DNA from: Bacteroidales bacterium
GTDB lineage: Bacteria; Bacteroidota; Bacteroidia; Bacteroidales; VadinHA17
Length of the DNA stretch: 64,000 bases
Assembly (NCBI GenBank): GCA_016709865.1
Contig: JADJLX010000006.1
Coordinates: forward strand, 1 to 64,000
Direction: 5' to 3'
Shown: in pieces, positions 1 to 10,145 of the stretch
How the letters are laid out: each line of letters opens with the position of its first letter
Numbering within the stretch: the first letter of the stretch is position 1
Notes under the pieces: model-generated
The model's input: only the letters and a program-made list of their open reading frames with translations
What the model was told of the DNA's origin: nothing
The model's database searches: none
Made by a program: the position numbers and the translations under genes

Positions 1-559
1 TCTTTCTGATCTTTACAGAATTATTCTTTCTAGTATTTTTCTTGCCATTTAGTCGATATACCTGAAATTCCCAATATATTCGAATGATATTGGTATACCT
101 CATGTATTATTGGCTGCCTTAATAAATACATCTTCAAGCTCAGAGAGTTGATTATTTATTTCTGAATAAGCCTTGTAATTGCCTTTGTTATTGATTTTTT
201 TGTGGATGATAATTTCAATCCGGCTGAATCTGGGTTATTTATCAACAGGAATGAAGATTTTGTTTCATCCATCAGTTATTATTTCAGTCCAAAATCTTCC
301 GCTGAATAAAAGACAACCCGTAAAGATTGCCATCCTCTTCATACCTTTCCAATACATCTTTAGCAGGCCTTCTACTATTCAGAATATTATCTGCTGAGAA
401 ATTGCTTCAAAAATTATTGTGTTTGTATTAAACGACCTCTGAAGGTAGAACAACATTTTATCAGTCTTTGGCGGCAAAGGGTAGGATGTTTGGGGCCCGA
501 GTACCATACAGATTGATAATTAAATAAAATTCCTGTTATAAGTGATATTTCATTGCACT
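1..559. other. Degenerate or non-coding stretch at window start
   Basis: No intact gene is supported here. The minus strand between about 20 and 390 shows short protein-like pieces interrupted by stops in every frame, for example a stretch reading QLSELEDVFIKAANNT near 100-155 and another reading DVLERYEEDGNLYGL near 310-360. They may be the debris of another gene adjoining the DUF5686 pseudogene, but I recognise no family. Short open frames on the plus strand look like chance. Confidence 0.4.
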
Positions 560-3119
560 TTATTAAATATTTTTAGAAATCAAATCTGAAATCTCATCCT
601 TATGCCATTCAGACACATTTGGATTATCCAGATATGTAAACCGTCTAACGAGATCAACCCTGAAGAATTTGAAGATATTGTTGACCTAATGCTTCCTTCA
701 ATGTGGGGTGGGAGTTTTACCAAGTGTATAGGTATTTGGAGTACCGTTTGTCTCTACCATAACTGAACAGATCGGTTTGCAGCGGCGATCATTGTCTTGG
801 TAACATTGCCATACAATGCTTTTAAAGTAACTACTTTTAATTTCAAACCATTTATGACCGGAATTTTATTAAGAAAAAAGATCCATAAGAATGATCAATT
901 AACAAGGACATATGTTGGTCTGTTACAAACTCAAGAAAATTCATTATATTGTATGACTCTCTATCTGATAGAGTAGGATTTAGTTTGCCTGGGGTATATC
1001 TCAACAATTGATAAGGCACTTTTCAGAAAATTTTTCCGCCACCCAATGAGAATCCGAATAGCCCAGAACAGAGAAATAGAATCTCTTACGGATAGAAAAC
1101 GCAGGTTCTGATAGTTGTAACCATTCCTCCAGGCTGTTGAACCGGCAATGTACCGCAATTCGAAAACGGGGTATTTTCCCATTATTGGGATCCGGCAAGT
1201 TTACCCTGATAAAATTTTTCGTTTGGTGCGAATCTCAAATTCTGATATAGAATTCAGAGATACCAAGCTTGGTTACATCGTTACATTGCGATAAATAATC
1301 TGCAGAATTGAAATAAAGATGTCCCTCCGTGCCTGGTTAGTAAATCCGTATCTCAGAGTGTATGAAAAATTACTCCTGAATTCATTAAGATTTTCTATTG
1401 TTAAATGTTTTATTATAGAAAATTTTATCATTCACCCCTCTTTTGATTGATAAGAGAAAATTGTCTTCCATCAGAAATTTCATTTGCTGACCCTGAAGCT
1501 GAGTTTCGTTCTCAATGCTGATTTTTAAGTTTTTTGCAGGGAATTGCATGATGTCTTTCTCTCATGAACGACCATGTGCCTCCCAGGTAATACCACTTAA
1601 AGCGTTGATCGGTAAAGCCGTAGGATCTATAGGTCCCTAAACTCAAACTGCTTATTGAATTCTTCAAGTTAGTCCTACCTCCAAATCTCAACCGAAAACT
1701 TCTTCGATTGGATTGGACATATAAAGGTTCGATCTCTGGTCCGATTTCTGAACGGCTCAACCCAGTATATCCAAACAATACAAGGGTTGCAACATTCTTT
1801 TATTCTTTAAAGGCCGGAACATTTAAAATACTGTCCATTGCAGTATATGTGCCCGCCTCGATTTTTTGAGTGGTATCGGTGATCTTTCCCAGTATTGTTT
1901 GTTGCGATCCATCGCACTATCTGTGATTTTGACCTTTTCCCCTTGAACAATAGTTTTTCATTTTCGGTGGACTGAAACTGTAATTAGTGTATTTGACAAA
2001 CTTTTTGGCCAAATAGTCCCCTGCTTTTCTTATTAATTCCAAAATTTACTGAGGTTTGATCTGTAGACAGTATCAAATTATTATTACCTGCTCTTTTCAA
2101 ACTCTTTGAATAATCTTTATGTCAGTTACCCAATTCAGGTTAATATCTTTATTTACAGACATTTCAACTCTTTTAATTGCATAGCTGCCATCCGTTGTTA
2201 TATATAAATAACCCTGAAAAAGAAAATCATTTTTTATTTCGCGACCCAAAATACATTCGGGTACATTTTTCGCTGCCCGAGTTTATGGTATCTACAATAT
2301 AATAACGGTAAAAGTTGTTGCTGAAGAGGCAATAGGGCTCAGGAACTGATTGGATACTAATAAAATATTTTCATTGTAGATGTTAATGTCCTGGTATAAA
2401 TATTTGATGTTTTCTTCAATCCCTTTATTATCAACTCCAGGAATTGTAACAACTTTATGTGCTATTATACTTCTTTTACTTTCTTTGGCGAACGCTGATA
2501 GGAATAGTTCGATATTGCTTCTTTCAAATATATCGGCAAGATCTTTTTTCCCATTGTTTTTAACTGAATCTATATTTTCGAACACAAACTGAAAATGTCT
2601 GAAGATTTTTTCTTCTGATAATCCTGAGTTATGTCGTTGATTGCAAATTGAACTTTTTCATATTTCTCATTTTCGAAGTAGTCAAGCCTCAATGCTATTT
2701 TGCTTTTTATTGGCAATTACTTTTTTCAATTAAATCAACTGCAGGATTATTCCTATTTTGATATTTTTGTTTTCTCACAACCACTTCCTGCAAAACTTGG
2801 ACCGCCGGATCCATTTTAATTAATATATTTTTAGTATTCTTCGATAAAAAAATAATTTCAGATTTATATCCGACATATGACGCTATAACCTTGTTTTTAG
2901 AAGGTAAAAAGTTTTTTATTGTGAGTGTAAAACCTCCCTTTAAATCCGTTATGGTTCCATCTCCATAATCTGGTAAATAGATATATACATAAGCCATAGG
3001 CTCATTAGTCTGAGCATCGACTACAACTCCATTAAAAACCTCTTTTGAATTGTTTGAGACAAACAAATCAAAGATGTAAGGAAATAAATAAACTGAGTAA
3101 TGACTTTTTTGAAGTTCAT
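560..3119 (-). pseudogene. Decayed DUF5686 / CarboxypepD_reg-like outer-membrane protein
   Basis: Pieces of a DUF5686 protein, a large Bacteroidota outer-membrane protein with an N-terminal carboxypeptidase-regulatory-like domain and a C-terminal barrel, can be read in order but in shifting minus-strand frames. The ATG at 3119 starts a signal peptide (MNFKKVITQF..., ending ICLSQT). The regulatory domain follows in another frame at 2707-3066 (FNGVVVDAQT, YVGY, RNNPAVDLIEK). The family core is at 2292-2585 (NIKYLYQDINIYNENILL). Barrel pieces lie at 1512-1778 (FRLRFGGRTN, YGFTDQRFKWY), 961-1198 (KYPVFELRYIAG) and 905-950 (MNFLEFVTDQH). The C-terminus lies near 560-690 (IFKFFRVDLVRRFTYLDNPN). The overall length, about 2.5 kb, fits a full family member, so the gene decayed by many small indels and stops rather than by truncation. 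Some shifts could be sequencing error, but the density argues for real decay. The family match is from memory of its motifs. Confidence 0.8.
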
Positions 3120-3156
3120 GCTAAACGAATAGTTTTTTGGAAATTTCTCAGATTGA

Positions 3157-4199
3157 TTACATACTGCCATATTCTGTTTTATGATAATTCCATTTTCTAA
3201 AAACCCAGTATTTTTTGCATAGTATAGTTAAAACAATTGATACAAATAAATCGGTTGCAATACGGCTGATTCTGTAATCGAATCCCAGAAATGTTGTAAT
3301 AAGATATGTGCCTGAAGACTTTAACAGAATACTGTTAACTACAACGAGAACAAATTTCATTAACTGCGCTGACATTGGATTTTTATAAGGAATATCCTTG
3401 GAATAGAAAGTCCATTTTTTATTTAAGCTAAAATTTACAATGGCTCCAATCACCCCGCCTATGGCAATACTAATTGTATAATGCAAATTAAATATCTGGG
3501 TGAAGAGAACCATAATGAAGTAATCCACAGCTCCACCTAGAAATGCTGAGAACTGAGCTTTTATAAATACAAGCAATTTCTCAGGCGATTTTCCGGTATT
3601 TGTTCTTTTCTTTTCATTATTATCGTATTCATTTGCAAGCTTCAATAGCTTACCAGTATCTATAATATTCATTACTAACAAGATAACTGTGACTAACAGA
3701 GAGACATACTGAATTGATCCCTTAAAAAGCACTTCTCCCAATAAAATCAAAGAGATGATAATTCGAACCTCGGTGGGGCCAAAAGAGACCAGAATCAATA
3801 GAGTATTTGCCTGTAACTTTGTATCGAACCGAAGTGGTGATCATTTCCCAACCATACAATACCACAAAGCCAAATCCAACAATTTCCCAAGGCCCCTTAG
3901 TATAAACAACAAAACCCAGCCCCATTAAAATAACTCCTAACCAATCAACTGTGATGTCGAGTGCGAACCCGTACCATTTCCGTTCTTTATGCCGATAGTA
4001 GGAAAAAACTCAAAAAAGTAAGAATATTGCCTCCAAATCCAATACCTGTAAGCATATCCGAACTTATCCACGAAGGAATACGCTGAACTAAAAATGCCAG
4101 TGCTTTTTGCTCTGGTTTTCTTAGAATATTTGTTCGTTCCCTGTCAACAGAAATGAGTTCTATAACTTTGTTGAGTGATTGAAATCTGGCAGTTTCCAT
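3157..4199 (-). pseudogene. Fused CDP-alcohol phosphatidyltransferase + GtrA-like protein, frameshifted, catalytic segment missing
   Basis: Three consecutive minus-strand frames reconstruct one protein. The first (from ATG 4199) reads RTNILRKPEQKALAFLVQRIP then SSDMLTGIGFGG, the N-terminus of a CDP-alcohol phosphatidyltransferase. The second (about 3722-4000) reads YRHKERKWYGFALDITVD and continues to GKYSIDSGLF. The third (3157-3798) reads FGPTEVRIIISLIL and continues into a four-helix GtrA domain ending in KKYWVFRKWN. The shift near 3785 is explained by one extra T. Between the first two pieces roughly 30-40 residues are missing, exactly where the family's DSLDG...A part of the catalytic motif belongs; only its distal Arg/Asp part remains. 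The enzyme would use a CDP-activated lipid at the membrane, and GtrA domains are linked to polyprenyl-sugar transfer. With the metal-binding aspartates gone this copy should be inactive. A TTG at 4241 overlapping the upstream stop is an alternative start. Confidence 0.75.
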
Positions 4200-4237
4200 A
4201 GTTTTGCTTAAAATTGTTTTTGAAAATAACAGTGAAA

Positions 4238-5133
4238 TCAAAATCTTAACTTTTCAGTCATTAACCCAAACCGAAGAATATCCAACCGGTGACTGAAATA
4301 GATATTGTAATAATCAGACCCATGATAGTATTGAGCAAAGAACCCAATGTCCTCAAGAAATTTCGGATGATAATAAAAAGTCAGGCTGAGATTGAGTCTT
4401 TTAAATGAAACTGCATCCCAGTTATTCAACTTACCAAACATCCATGTCGATTCGCCTTTAACTGAAATATCTGGTCTCTTCTTAGTATTCAGATCACTTT
4501 TGGATGGAAGCTTATATATTGAAATTGTATTATGCCAGCGAATGTTACTGTAGATTCCTTCCAACTTTTTCCCGCTCCATGCCTGTGGATGAATTTCAAT
4601 AGAACTTTTAAAAACTGATATGCATTGAATCGGGTATTTATATTTGTTATAATTAAACCTGACTCCAGATAGTTAGTAGAAAAATCTCCGGACGTTACAT
4701 TTCCCTCACCATTTTCCAGAAAAAAATCGCCATCCTGCCCGTTGGAATGATGTGCGTAGCGTCCGAAAAGACTAAATTTTGTTCCATCTTCTCCCCCATT
4801 TAACATATAATATAATGTAACCTGAGGTATATAACTTGGTGTGCGCACAGGATATGACCTCTCCTGATACATACGGAGGATAATTTGTGGTGTCAGGACA
4901 CCCATTAATCGGGAGTTTTTACTTTCTCTGAGATAAAAATTCGGAACTATATTCACCTCAAACCACAAAGGTTCAATGTTTCCAATATCAGTTGGGAAAG
5001 TAACATAGCTATTCCCCTGATTTACCTGGGATAATTCCATAAGGCCAATTCCGGGAATGGAATCCCGGACCTGTCCAAAGGCAGAAACTACATAAGTAAC
5101 TGGAATTAATACTACAAGAATGAATTTTTTCAT
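4238..5133 (-). pseudogene. Phospholipase A1 (OmpPLA/PldA)-like outer-membrane protein with one frameshift
   Basis: The start at ATG 5133 gives a clear signal peptide (MKKFILVVLIP...SAFGQ). The first frame (4489-5133) carries HHSNG at about residues 127-131, matching the H-x-S-N-G catalytic motif of OmpPLA, followed by FSTNY where the third catalytic residue (Asn) is expected. The second frame (4238-4564) supplies the C-terminal barrel strands, ending FFAQYYHGSDYYNIYF and FGLMTEKLRF, much like the end of PldA. The shift lies near 4560; a one-base change there would restore about 300 residues, the normal family length. The predicted role is hydrolysis of phospholipid acyl esters in the outer membrane. 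The stop overlaps the next gene's possible TTG start. Whether this is a true mutation or a sequencing error cannot be decided here. Confidence 0.7.
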
Positions 5134-5151
5134 GTCTACATGTATCAAATA

Positions 5152-5784
5152 TTAACGATAAATAGCCAACCCGAATCCAAGTTCCAGCACTTCATCCAAA
5201 GGAATTTCATTATTACCAACCATATTCATCAGATATAAAACTCTGCTTCCCACACGAAAATAAAATGCAGTTCCTGAGGCAGGAGTTATACCTGATAGGA
5301 GTCTGGTTTTAATTTCACCCCCAATAAATAAACCCGCATTTCTTCCCGGGGCCCACCAGTAATAATTATCGGGATAGTGTGCCGGCTGACTTATCCAATA
5401 TTTGTTGCCAAATGTATGATGAATGAAGAAGCCGATATTTAGAGGTAATACCTCAGTATTTTCAGTGAGCTTATATTGTAAAAATCGTGAAGTAAACTGT
5501 AAACTCACGCTATGCAGGTCATCCTCCGAAATCAAGTACGGGATATAACTATAAAAAAAAGAGACATCCAGCTTATCATTAAAAAAAGTATAACCGGCTC
5601 CTGTAGATATAAATCCAATTCCCCCTGCATACTGAAATTTGACGTAATCAGGAAGAAACTTCCTAAACCGCGATGAATCAGTAAGCATTGAGCTCTGGCT
5701 GTCTGCATTCCCTGGAAATGCAAAGAACAAGATCACAATTAATCCTGCGTTAAAAGACCACCGTTTCAATATTGAATTCATCAT
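5152..5784 (-). CDS. Putative outer-membrane beta-barrel protein of unknown function
   Basis: I do not recognise a named family. The protein has a signal peptide (MMNSILKRW, hydrophobic stretch LIVILFFAF, then NADSQSS). The remainder is rich in alternating aromatic strands (VSFFYSYIPYL, FYFRVGSRVLYLMNM) and ends with a strand reading LELGFGLAIYR, which suggests an outer-membrane beta-barrel of about 210 residues, similar in style to acyloxyacyl hydrolase or lipid A deacylase-like barrels. An upstream ATG at 5826 exists, but the MM at 5784/5781 directly precedes the signal peptide and reduces overlap with the preceding metallophosphoesterase gene. It is 18 bases from the phospholipase-like gene and probably cotranscribed with it, which hints at a role in envelope lipids. 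Confidence 0.6.
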   Translation of the reverse strand: MMNSILKRWSFNAGLIVILFFAFPGNADSQSSMLTDSSRFRKFLPDYVKFQYAGGIGFISTGAGYTFFNDKLDVSFFYSYIPYLISEDDLHSVSLQFTSRFLQYKLTENTEVLPLNIGFFIHHTFGNKYWISQPAHYPDNYYWWAPGRNAGLFIGGEIKTRLLSGITPASGTAFYFRVGSRVLYLMNMVGNNEIPLDEVLELGFGLAIYR

Positions 5785-6544
5785 TTGAGATTTGAATAAT
5801 ATAAAAGCTTTGTTGCTGTACACCATACGTGTTTATATAGGGAATACTATCCTGATAAGGTAGAGTTATCTCATGTCTGTGAGAATGACCATGCAGGGTG
5901 AACAAAACATTGTCATACTTGGCAATCATTGAATGAAATTCTGTTTCAAGGGAGCTATCAAAATCTTCGTCAAAAGGAGGTGTGTGGAAAACCACCACAG
6001 CTTTACTAAATTCGTTATCAGGCTCAAGTTCGTTCCCAAGCCATTTAATGTCAGGCACTAACCCATTAAATTTGTATTCCCTGCTATTTGTATTAATGAA
6101 TATAAATTTTACAGTGCTGTATATAAAGCTGAAATTCATTTCACCAAACATCTTCTCATAGGCATAGCTGCCATTCCCGACAAGGTCATGATTTCCAATA
6201 GTGACAAAATATGGGCTTTTCAGTCTCAGTAAAATATTGTTTATCCATTCATACTGCTTTGGCAAACCGAAATCAGAAAAATCACCTGTATGTATCAACA
6301 GATCGATCCGCGGCATTCTGCTTACATAATCGACAAATGATGCTGTTTCATCATACGCCCGGTGCGTATCGCCTGTCACCGCAATTGTTATTGTATCATC
6401 AGTAGTCTGTCCTTTCAGCTTTTCAATATTACTTGCATTTACAGAACTGTTCTCCGGAGAAAAATCAACGATATAAGGAGAATAATCGAACATATCCGTA
6501 CAGGAGACACAAGTCAGTGCAATTATAAAAAGCAGTATTCTCAT
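5750..6544 (-). CDS. Calcineurin-like metallophosphoesterase lipoprotein
   Basis: A lipobox (LTCVSC, Cys at residue 15) predicts a lipid-anchored envelope protein of 264 residues. The metallophosphoesterase signature is complete: GDTH, HTGDFSDFG, TIGNHDL, VVFHTPP and GHSHRH, the ligand set for a dinuclear metal centre. The substrate cannot be read from sequence; a phospho-lipid or nucleotide product is plausible given the phospholipase-like and CDP-alcohol transferase-like genes just downstream in the same orientation. The 3' end overlaps the start region of the barrel gene by about 35 bases, suggesting translational coupling. It begins 33 bases after the DUF2141 gene, so it may be part of the long efflux-lipid transcript. 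Confidence 0.85.
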   Translation of the reverse strand: MRILLFIIALTCVSCTDMFDYSPYIVDFSPENSSVNASNIEKLKGQTTDDTITIAVTGDTHRAYDETASFVDYVSRMPRIDLLIHTGDFSDFGLPKQYEWINNILLRLKSPYFVTIGNHDLVGNGSYAYEKMFGEMNFSFIYSTVKFIFINTNSREYKFNGLVPDIKWLGNELEPDNEFSKAVVVFHTPPFDEDFDSSLETEFHSMIAKYDNVLFTLHGHSHRHEITLPYQDSIPYINTYGVQQQSFYIIQISNDEFNIETVVF

Positions 6545-6577
6545 AAGATCATCGGATAAATGAAAATTATACCGTTA

Positions 6578-7036
6578 TTATTTTTTCGAGAGGTAGATTA
6601 TTTTCACACGGATTTTCAAATCGCCTGACAAATTGATGTATGCTTTGTCAAAAGAAGGCCGGTTTGAAAATCCTAATGACTCATAATTGGAAAACCCAAT
6701 TCCCTCCTTCGGGAAAATAAGACCTTTGCTTATCTTGCCATCAGTATTTTCATCATGCAAAACATTTACAGCATATTTCCCTTCCGGTAAGTTCTCAAAT
6801 GTCACTGATGATGAACCATTAATTATCTTCCCTGTAAGTACCTTTAAATACTTTTTAAAATGTTCATCCGGGAATGCATCCGCCCTGTTGTACAAAGCAA
6901 ATTGTACTGTGCCATCTGAATTTCGAAGCTCATTTACTTCTACTGTAAAATTGAACGTAACGTCCTTATCACTGTTAAATGAAGAAAGTAGCAGGATAAG
7001 AAAAAATGCCTTTAGGATACATAATGCTCTCTTCAT
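6578..7036 (-). CDS. DUF2141 exported protein
   Basis: The ATG at 7036 gives MKRALCILK, a hydrophobic signal peptide and then a domain with the DUF2141 pattern: VEVNELRNSDGTVQFALYN near the start, ENLPEGKYAVNVLHDENTDGKI in the middle and GIGFSNYESLGFSNRPSFDKA near the end. The family is a small periplasmic or secreted beta-sandwich with no established activity. The start codon sits one base after the stop of the RND pump gene, so the two are almost certainly translationally coupled. An upstream in-frame start would run into the pump gene and is less likely. Confidence 0.85.
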   Translation of the reverse strand: MKRALCILKAFFLILLLSSFNSDKDVTFNFTVEVNELRNSDGTVQFALYNRADAFPDEHFKKYLKVLTGKIINGSSSVTFENLPEGKYAVNVLHDENTDGKISKGLIFPKEGIGFSNYESLGFSNRPSFDKAYINLSGDLKIRVKIIYLSKK

Positions 7037-7037
7037 C

Positions 7038-10000
7038 TTAATTTTCTTTTCTTTTTGTAATTCTTTCTTTAATTGTATCAACAACGTAGTAAACCATAGG
7101 TACCAGATAAACCGACAGAATCATTGATGACAACAGTCCTCCGATGATAACCCAGGCCAGACCGTTTTTCCATTCACTTGCTGTACCCTTAGCTAAAGCA
7201 ATGGGTAACATTCCGATGGCCATAGCGAGTGTGGTCATTAAAATTGGCCGCATACGCTCCTTTCCTGCAATGATCAACGCCTCTTTATAATGTTTGCCCC
7301 GGGCTTTTAGCTGATTAGTAAAATCTACAATCAGGATGGCATTTTTTGTTACCAGACCCATGAGCATAATCAGACCAAGTTGAGCAAACAATGTTAAATG
7401 GTTTAATGATAGGTTTAAAGCCAGGAAAGCCCCAATTGCTGCCATCGGTATTGCAAATAAGGCTACAAACGGATAAATATAGCTATCATAGAGAGCTACC
7501 ATGATCAGGTAAATCAATATAAACGAGATTAGAAGAACCGAACCCAAGGCTTTAAAACTTTCATTCTGTGTCTTGATATCTGCTCCCCAGGTTAATTTCA
7601 CGCCTTCAGGCAATGGTTGAGTTTTCAAAAAGCTTATTGCTTCATCAGCTAATGTGCCAGATGGTCTTCCAAATGATTCAGATGTCAGTGTTATGGATGG
7701 TTGTCTGTCTAATCTTTCAAGCAACGAAGGAGAATTATCCTGCATGACTTCTGCGAATTGTGAAACTTCGATTGGTATGTTCATTGGATTTACGATGGAA
7801 AGACGTTGTACATCTTCGTAATTTTTCCGGTCAAAGTCATCCAGCCATATTCTGATAGGATATTCTGTTCCATCTTCGGTAAGTGTGGCATCATCGTTTC
7901 CTGTGAAGGCGGTTCTTAAATTTAACCCGACGTATGCAGTTGTTAATCCCAGGCGCTGCATCTTATCTTTATCAGGTATCACCTTGTACTCAGGGCTTCC
8001 TTCTTCGACTGATAACTGAACATTATCGGCACCCGGTATTTTTTCAATTACTGCTTTCAGTTCATTCCCTGTTTTCATCACCAGAGCCAGATCGCTTCCG
8101 CTCAGGGTTATCTTGATGGGAGCCTGCTTTGGCAGCAAGCCTAAAACTGCCATTGAAAAGTTAACTCCCGGAAACTCTTTCTTAAGCCCCTCGCGGAGCG
8201 ATTTCATAAACGGCTCGGTTTTGATTTTTCTTTCCTTTTCAGTCTTCAGCTGAATTGTAAATTCTGATAGATTGGCCGAACCAACTCCTAAACTTCCGAT
8301 GCCTGTACTTGGCCCGGAAATATTGCTGAATAGTGTTGCCACTTCAGGTTGCTGAAGGATAAAGTTCTCTACTTTCTGTGTTCTGATATTGTTCTCCTGA
8401 ACGGTTGTAGTTTTATCATATTCAAGATTTAGCCGGAACTTCCCCTGATCACCTGTCGACATCATCTCTTTGCCTATGATGCCTTGTTTCATTATCACAA
8501 CGGTCATAATCAGCAGAAAAACTACTATTCCTGTAAAGGCAATTTTATGGCTGAGAACCCAAACTAACTGACGGCCATACCAATCGATAAATGCTGTTAA
8601 TTGTCTTTCAAACCAAAGCAGAAAACGATTTATGAAGTTGGTCGGTTTTAAGTCTTCCTTTTTACCAATCCGCGAAGCCAGCCAGGGCACAAGGGTAAAA
8701 CCTACCAATAAGCTGGTTAGAGTGGATGTGATTACAACGATTGAAAATTGTTTCAACATATCAGCCACAAATACCTGCAAAAACAGAATGGGTAAGAACA
8801 CAACAACATCGACGAGGGTAATTGAAATGGCAGAAAAACCAATTTCCATACGTCCCTCCAATGCTGCGGTTCCTTTATCTTTGCCCATATCGAGGTGACG
8901 CTGGATATTTTCCAGAATTACAATGGCATCATCCACCAGAATCCCAATAATTAACGACATGGCCAACAAGGTCATCAGGTTCAGGGTGAAACCCATCAGC
9001 CACATTACGGCAAACGCGGTAATTAATGAGGTAGGAATTGCAATTAATACAATCAATGAATTCCGGTAACTTCTTAAAAACAAGAACATTACCAGTGATA
9101 CTAAAATAACCGCTAAAATAAGGTCATCAACCACCGAATTTACTGCGGCAATAGTCATGTCTGTTGAATCATCGGCGACATCGAATTTTACACTGTATTG
9201 TGAGTTTGCACTTTCAATCTGTTTAAGCTTTGCGTGAACTAATTTTGAAACATCCACGGCATTGGCATCACCTTGTTTCTTCAACAACAGGCCAATTCCG
9301 TTTACTCCGTTATACCTGCTTACGGAGCTTATTTCCCTTATACCGTCAATCACAGAAGCAACATCTTTTACATAAACCGGTATTCCCGGTGCAGGCATAG
9401 CCACCTGAACATTCATTATATCATTAACTGATGAAAATTTACCGGTTAAACGGACTGAATTGTTTTCTTTATCAGTTTGTGCTTTACCCGCAGGCAAATC
9501 AATTCCTGAGCGGTTAATAGCCTCCACAACCTGGGAAAGTGATATTTTATACAGTTTAAGTTTATCCTGATTTGCCTTAACCTGGATTTCCCGTTCTTCG
9601 CCACCAAGCAGGGTTATTTCTGCCACTCCTTTTAATTGCTGGATCTGTGGAAGATAATCATCTTTCATTTTTTGATAGAACTCTGTAGCAGGCAGGCTGC
9701 TCGTTGCGCTTATCGAAATGATGGGCAGATCGTTTGGCGAGACCTTACTCATAACCGGGCTTAAAATATCTGCAGGCAGGTCTTTGCGGATATTATCGAT
9801 ATAGCGCTGGGCATCCTGCATAGCAATGTTCAGATCCGTACCATATTTCAGGTTGGCGATAATAACAGAGGCATTGGGCATCGACTTGGTCTCAAGGTAA
9901 TCAACACCTTCGAGATTCGACAAAGCATCTTCAATTTTTCTGGAGACGGAGGTTTCCACTTCATTGGGTTCAGCACCAGGATACATTGTTTTTATTACTA

Positions 10001-10133
10001 CTACCGGCTGGTTAAAGTCAGGCAACAGTTCATACCCAAGGTTTTTGAAGCCTATTATTCCCAATAAGGCGAATACGCTGAAAAGAACTATTATCAGCGA
10101 AGGGCGATTGATTGATATTTTAGTAATATTCAT
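7038..10133 (-). CDS. RND family efflux pump, inner-membrane subunit
   Basis: At 1031 residues this has the full length of an AcrB/MexB-type hydrophobe/amphiphile RND transporter. It opens with ITKISINRPSLIIVLFSVFALLG (TM1) and a periplasmic loop containing YPGAEPNEVE and the porter-domain motif SPNDLPIISIS. TM4 carries ILVDDAIVILENI, whose paired aspartates form the proton relay, and the second half repeats the fold (LIMLMGLVTKNAILIVDF). It exports substrates from the periplasm or inner leaflet using the proton gradient. It follows the adaptor gene by 12 bases and the TolC-like gene further upstream, so the three form one tripartite system. A tetR gene heads the cluster. Substrates cannot be deduced. 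Confidence 0.97.
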   Translation of the reverse strand: MNITKISINRPSLIIVLFSVFALLGIIGFKNLGYELLPDFNQPVVVIKTMYPGAEPNEVETSVSRKIEDALSNLEGVDYLETKSMPNASVIIANLKYGTDLNIAMQDAQRYIDNIRKDLPADILSPVMSKVSPNDLPIISISATSSLPATEFYQKMKDDYLPQIQQLKGVAEITLLGGEEREIQVKANQDKLKLYKISLSQVVEAINRSGIDLPAGKAQTDKENNSVRLTGKFSSVNDIMNVQVAMPAPGIPVYVKDVASVIDGIREISSVSRYNGVNGIGLLLKKQGDANAVDVSKLVHAKLKQIESANSQYSVKFDVADDSTDMTIAAVNSVVDDLILAVILVSLVMFLFLRSYRNSLIVLIAIPTSLITAFAVMWLMGFTLNLMTLLAMSLIIGILVDDAIVILENIQRHLDMGKDKGTAALEGRMEIGFSAISITLVDVVVFLPILFLQVFVADMLKQFSIVVITSTLTSLLVGFTLVPWLASRIGKKEDLKPTNFINRFLLWFERQLTAFIDWYGRQLVWVLSHKIAFTGIVVFLLIMTVVIMKQGIIGKEMMSTGDQGKFRLNLEYDKTTTVQENNIRTQKVENFILQQPEVATLFSNISGPSTGIGSLGVGSANLSEFTIQLKTEKERKIKTEPFMKSLREGLKKEFPGVNFSMAVLGLLPKQAPIKITLSGSDLALVMKTGNELKAVIEKIPGADNVQLSVEEGSPEYKVIPDKDKMQRLGLTTAYVGLNLRTAFTGNDDATLTEDGTEYPIRIWLDDFDRKNYEDVQRLSIVNPMNIPIEVSQFAEVMQDNSPSLLERLDRQPSITLTSESFGRPSGTLADEAISFLKTQPLPEGVKLTWGADIKTQNESFKALGSVLLISFILIYLIMVALYDSYIYPFVALFAIPMAAIGAFLALNLSLNHLTLFAQLGLIMLMGLVTKNAILIVDFTNQLKARGKHYKEALIIAGKERMRPILMTTLAMAIGMLPIALAKGTASEWKNGLAWVIIGGLLSSMILSVYLVPMVYYVVDTIKERITKRKEN

Positions 10134-10145
10134 TATTCCTGATTC

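Noticed and set aside
179..397. 72-codon plus-strand open frame
   Set aside because: The composition is that of a chance frame over minus-strand gene debris; it has no ribosome-binding site or family.
8632..8898. Plus-strand open frame inside the RND pump gene
   Set aside because: It is fully contained antisense to a strongly supported gene and resembles no protein.
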